The notes under the pieces are model-generated. The model searched no databases. It was not told where the DNA came from and was given only the letters and a program-made list of their open reading frames with translations. Source: Clostridia bacterium (GTDB lineage Bacteria; Bacillota; Clostridia; RUG12999). Taken from it: a stretch of DNA of 7,956 bases. Shown here piece after piece: positions 6,690 through 7,956 of the stretch (the stretch's first letter is position 1; every line of letters starts with the position of its first letter). The translations under genes and the position numbers were made by a program. Location of the stretch: contig JAFVVU010000170.1 of assembly GCA_017502065.1 (NCBI GenBank), positions 1 to 7,956 on the forward strand. Direction: 5' to 3'.

Positions 6690-7901
6690 TTATTCTTCAT
6701 CTATTCCTATTTCATTACCGAGCGCCGAACCAAACGTTATTGCGCCTTTACCGAATTTACTCCTTATTTTATCAATACCCTTTTCAAGACGTTCAAGCTT
6801 TTCGTGTTTTTCGGTATTTACATCTTCAAAAAGAGAAAGCTGAACACCGCAGTTATCCTGATGCTCTATGTTTATTCCCGTAATCCTGAGCATACGGATT
6901 GCTTTTCGTTTATCCCTTACGGCATTTGCAAGGTTAAGAGCCTCTTTTGCAATTTCCTTTGACACATTTGTCGGCATATCAAGCTGTTTTTGTTTGGAAA
7001 CCGATTTGAAATCCGCATATTTAATATACACCTGAATACCGCGGCATTTCACACATGCGCGGCGCATTCTTGAGCATATACTGTCCGCAAGTGCTGTTAT
7101 TCCGCAGCTAAGCTCGTCTTCGGTTACGATATCGGTTTTAAACGTCATTCCGTTGCCCACGGATTTTATTTCCCTTACGTCTTCCACATTTTTAACAGGG
7201 TCATTATCAATTCCGTTTGCATAATCATGAAGCATATATCCCATTTTCCCAAGCATTGCACCAACAAGCTCTCTGTCCGCAGCGGCAAGCTCGCCAATTG
7301 TTTTTATGCCAATGCTACCCAGCATTTCAGTAGTACGACGCCCTGCAAAAAGCAGGTCACCCACCGGCAGAGGATACACAATATCCTTATAATTTTCCCT
7401 GTTTATCACTGTTGTGGCATCGGGTTTTTTATAGTCACTTCCGAGCTTTGCAAAAACCTTGTTGAACGAAACTCCCACAGAAACGGTGATGCCGATTTCT
7501 TCCTTTATTGCGTGGCGGATTTCATTTGCAATATGTACTCCGTCACCAAAAAGGTTTATGCTTGCCGTTACGTCAAGCCACGACTCGTCAATACCGAAAG
7601 GTTCCACAAGGTCGGTATAGCGTTTATATATATCATTAACTTTTTTCGAATACTCGGCATAAAGCTCGTGATGCGGCAAAACAAGCACAATATCAGGGCA
7701 TTTTTTCCGTGCAGAGCCTATTGTTTCCGCCGTTTTTACGCCGCACGCTTTTGCAAGCTCATTTTTTGCAAGGATTATACCATGCCGCTTTGTGATATCT
7801 CCTGCCACCGCCATCGGTACATCCTTAAGCTCGGGGCGGAGCATACATTCAACGGAGGCATAAAAAGCATTGCAGTCACAATGAAGTATAGTCCTGTCCA
7901 T
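6690..7901 (-). CDS. dinB: Y-family DNA polymerase (DNA polymerase IV / DinB-like)
   Basis: This 403-residue enzyme is an error-prone translesion polymerase acting at stalled forks. The catalytic carboxylates are present: D9 in ILHCDCNAFYASVE, and D105-E106 in FGIDESWLDV. Y14 occupies the steric-gate position that excludes ribonucleotides (Phe in E. coli DinB; Tyr is common in Gram-positive relatives). The family signature GVSFNKVFAKLGSDYKKPD spans 143-161. A helix-hairpin-helix-like thumb region follows (about 183-215), then the little-finger domain (about 240-350). A classic sliding-clamp binding motif QLSLF (354-358) lies before a charged C-terminal tail. The length is normal for the family. 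The ATG has an AGAAGG site 7-8 bases upstream. I see no LexA-type box nearby. Only 17 bases lie between it and the preceding terminator, so its promoter must overlap that hairpin or lie upstream. Confidence 0.95.
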   Translation of the reverse strand: MDRTILHCDCNAFYASVECMLRPELKDVPMAVAGDITKRHGIILAKNELAKACGVKTAETIGSARKKCPDIVLVLPHHELYAEYSKKVNDIYKRYTDLVEPFGIDESWLDVTASINLFGDGVHIANEIRHAIKEEIGITVSVGVSFNKVFAKLGSDYKKPDATTVINRENYKDIVYPLPVGDLLFAGRRTTEMLGSIGIKTIGELAAADRELVGAMLGKMGYMLHDYANGIDNDPVKNVEDVREIKSVGNGMTFKTDIVTEDELSCGITALADSICSRMRRACVKCRGIQVYIKYADFKSVSKQKQLDMPTNVSKEIAKEALNLANAVRDKRKAIRMLRITGINIEHQDNCGVQLSLFEDVNTEKHEKLERLEKGIDKIRSKFGKGAITFGSALGNEIGIDEE

Positions 7902-7918
7902 AAATTTACCTTCTTTGC

Positions 7919-7947
7919 AAAAAATCCCGAGCGCCGCCCGGGATTTT
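7919..7947 (-). terminator. Intrinsic terminator of the gene upstream of dinB
   Basis: A 9-bp perfect inverted repeat (AAAATCCCG at 7921-7929, CGGGATTTT at 7939-7947) with a GC-rich 9-base loop is followed on the minus strand by six T in a row (7919-7924). It should end a gene lying beyond the right edge. The remaining 9 bases of the window include a possible TAA stop (7953-7955) for that gene, but this cannot be confirmed here. Confidence 0.8.
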
Positions 7948-7956
7948 AAACATTAC

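Noticed and set aside
7227..7949. A 240-codon open frame on the plus strand opposite dinB
   Set aside because: It is antisense to a clear Y-family polymerase, has no recognisable domain, and its composition fits a shadow of the coding strand.
7902..7956. LexA/SOS box upstream of dinB
   Set aside because: No Gram-positive LexA-type palindrome is seen in the visible 55 bases; most of the upstream region is a terminator.

Overview
The window looks like a piece of a low-GC Gram-positive chromosome, most likely a Clostridia-type Firmicute. The grounds are the AT-rich composition, GGAGG-type ribosome sites, a near-perfect vegetative (SigA) promoter, U-tailed hairpin terminators and the style of the proteins. 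No genus can be named from this sequence. All six genes lie on the minus strand and are tightly packed. I see no mobile element, CRISPR array, tRNA or rRNA.

Reading in the direction of transcription (right to left): a terminator hairpin at 7919-7947 ends an unseen upstream gene. A Y-family DNA polymerase (dinB-like, 6690-7901) follows and ends at its own strong hairpin (6664-6689). A short gap holds an almost ideal extended -10 promoter (6556-6584). This promoter drives a purine-related cluster: xanthine phosphoribosyltransferase (xpt, 5941-6513), a BMP-family substrate-binding lipoprotein (4670-5881), a double ATPase (3001-4542), and two membrane permeases (1895-3001 and 912-1898). Overlaps of 1 and 4 bases join the last three genes. 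A hairpin (879-906) follows the last permease. After it comes a TIM-barrel sugar isomerase/epimerase-like gene (1-847) that runs off the left edge.

The cluster reads as an uptake-and-salvage unit. A NupNOPQ/PnrA-type ABC importer would bring in a purine nucleoside or base, and Xpt would convert xanthine to XMP with PRPP. Having xpt first in the operon is the best clue to the substrate of the importer; BMP transporters are often mis-annotated as sugar transporters.

The most unusual point is the start of xpt. Homology to the known Xpt N-terminus and a well-placed Shine-Dalgarno both put the first codon on ATA, where no standard start exists. The leader is also too short for the guanine riboswitch that controls xpt in Bacillus. 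Hairpins in the bmp-ATPase gap and after the last permease suggest graded expression along the operon. I found no convincing wholly new system here.
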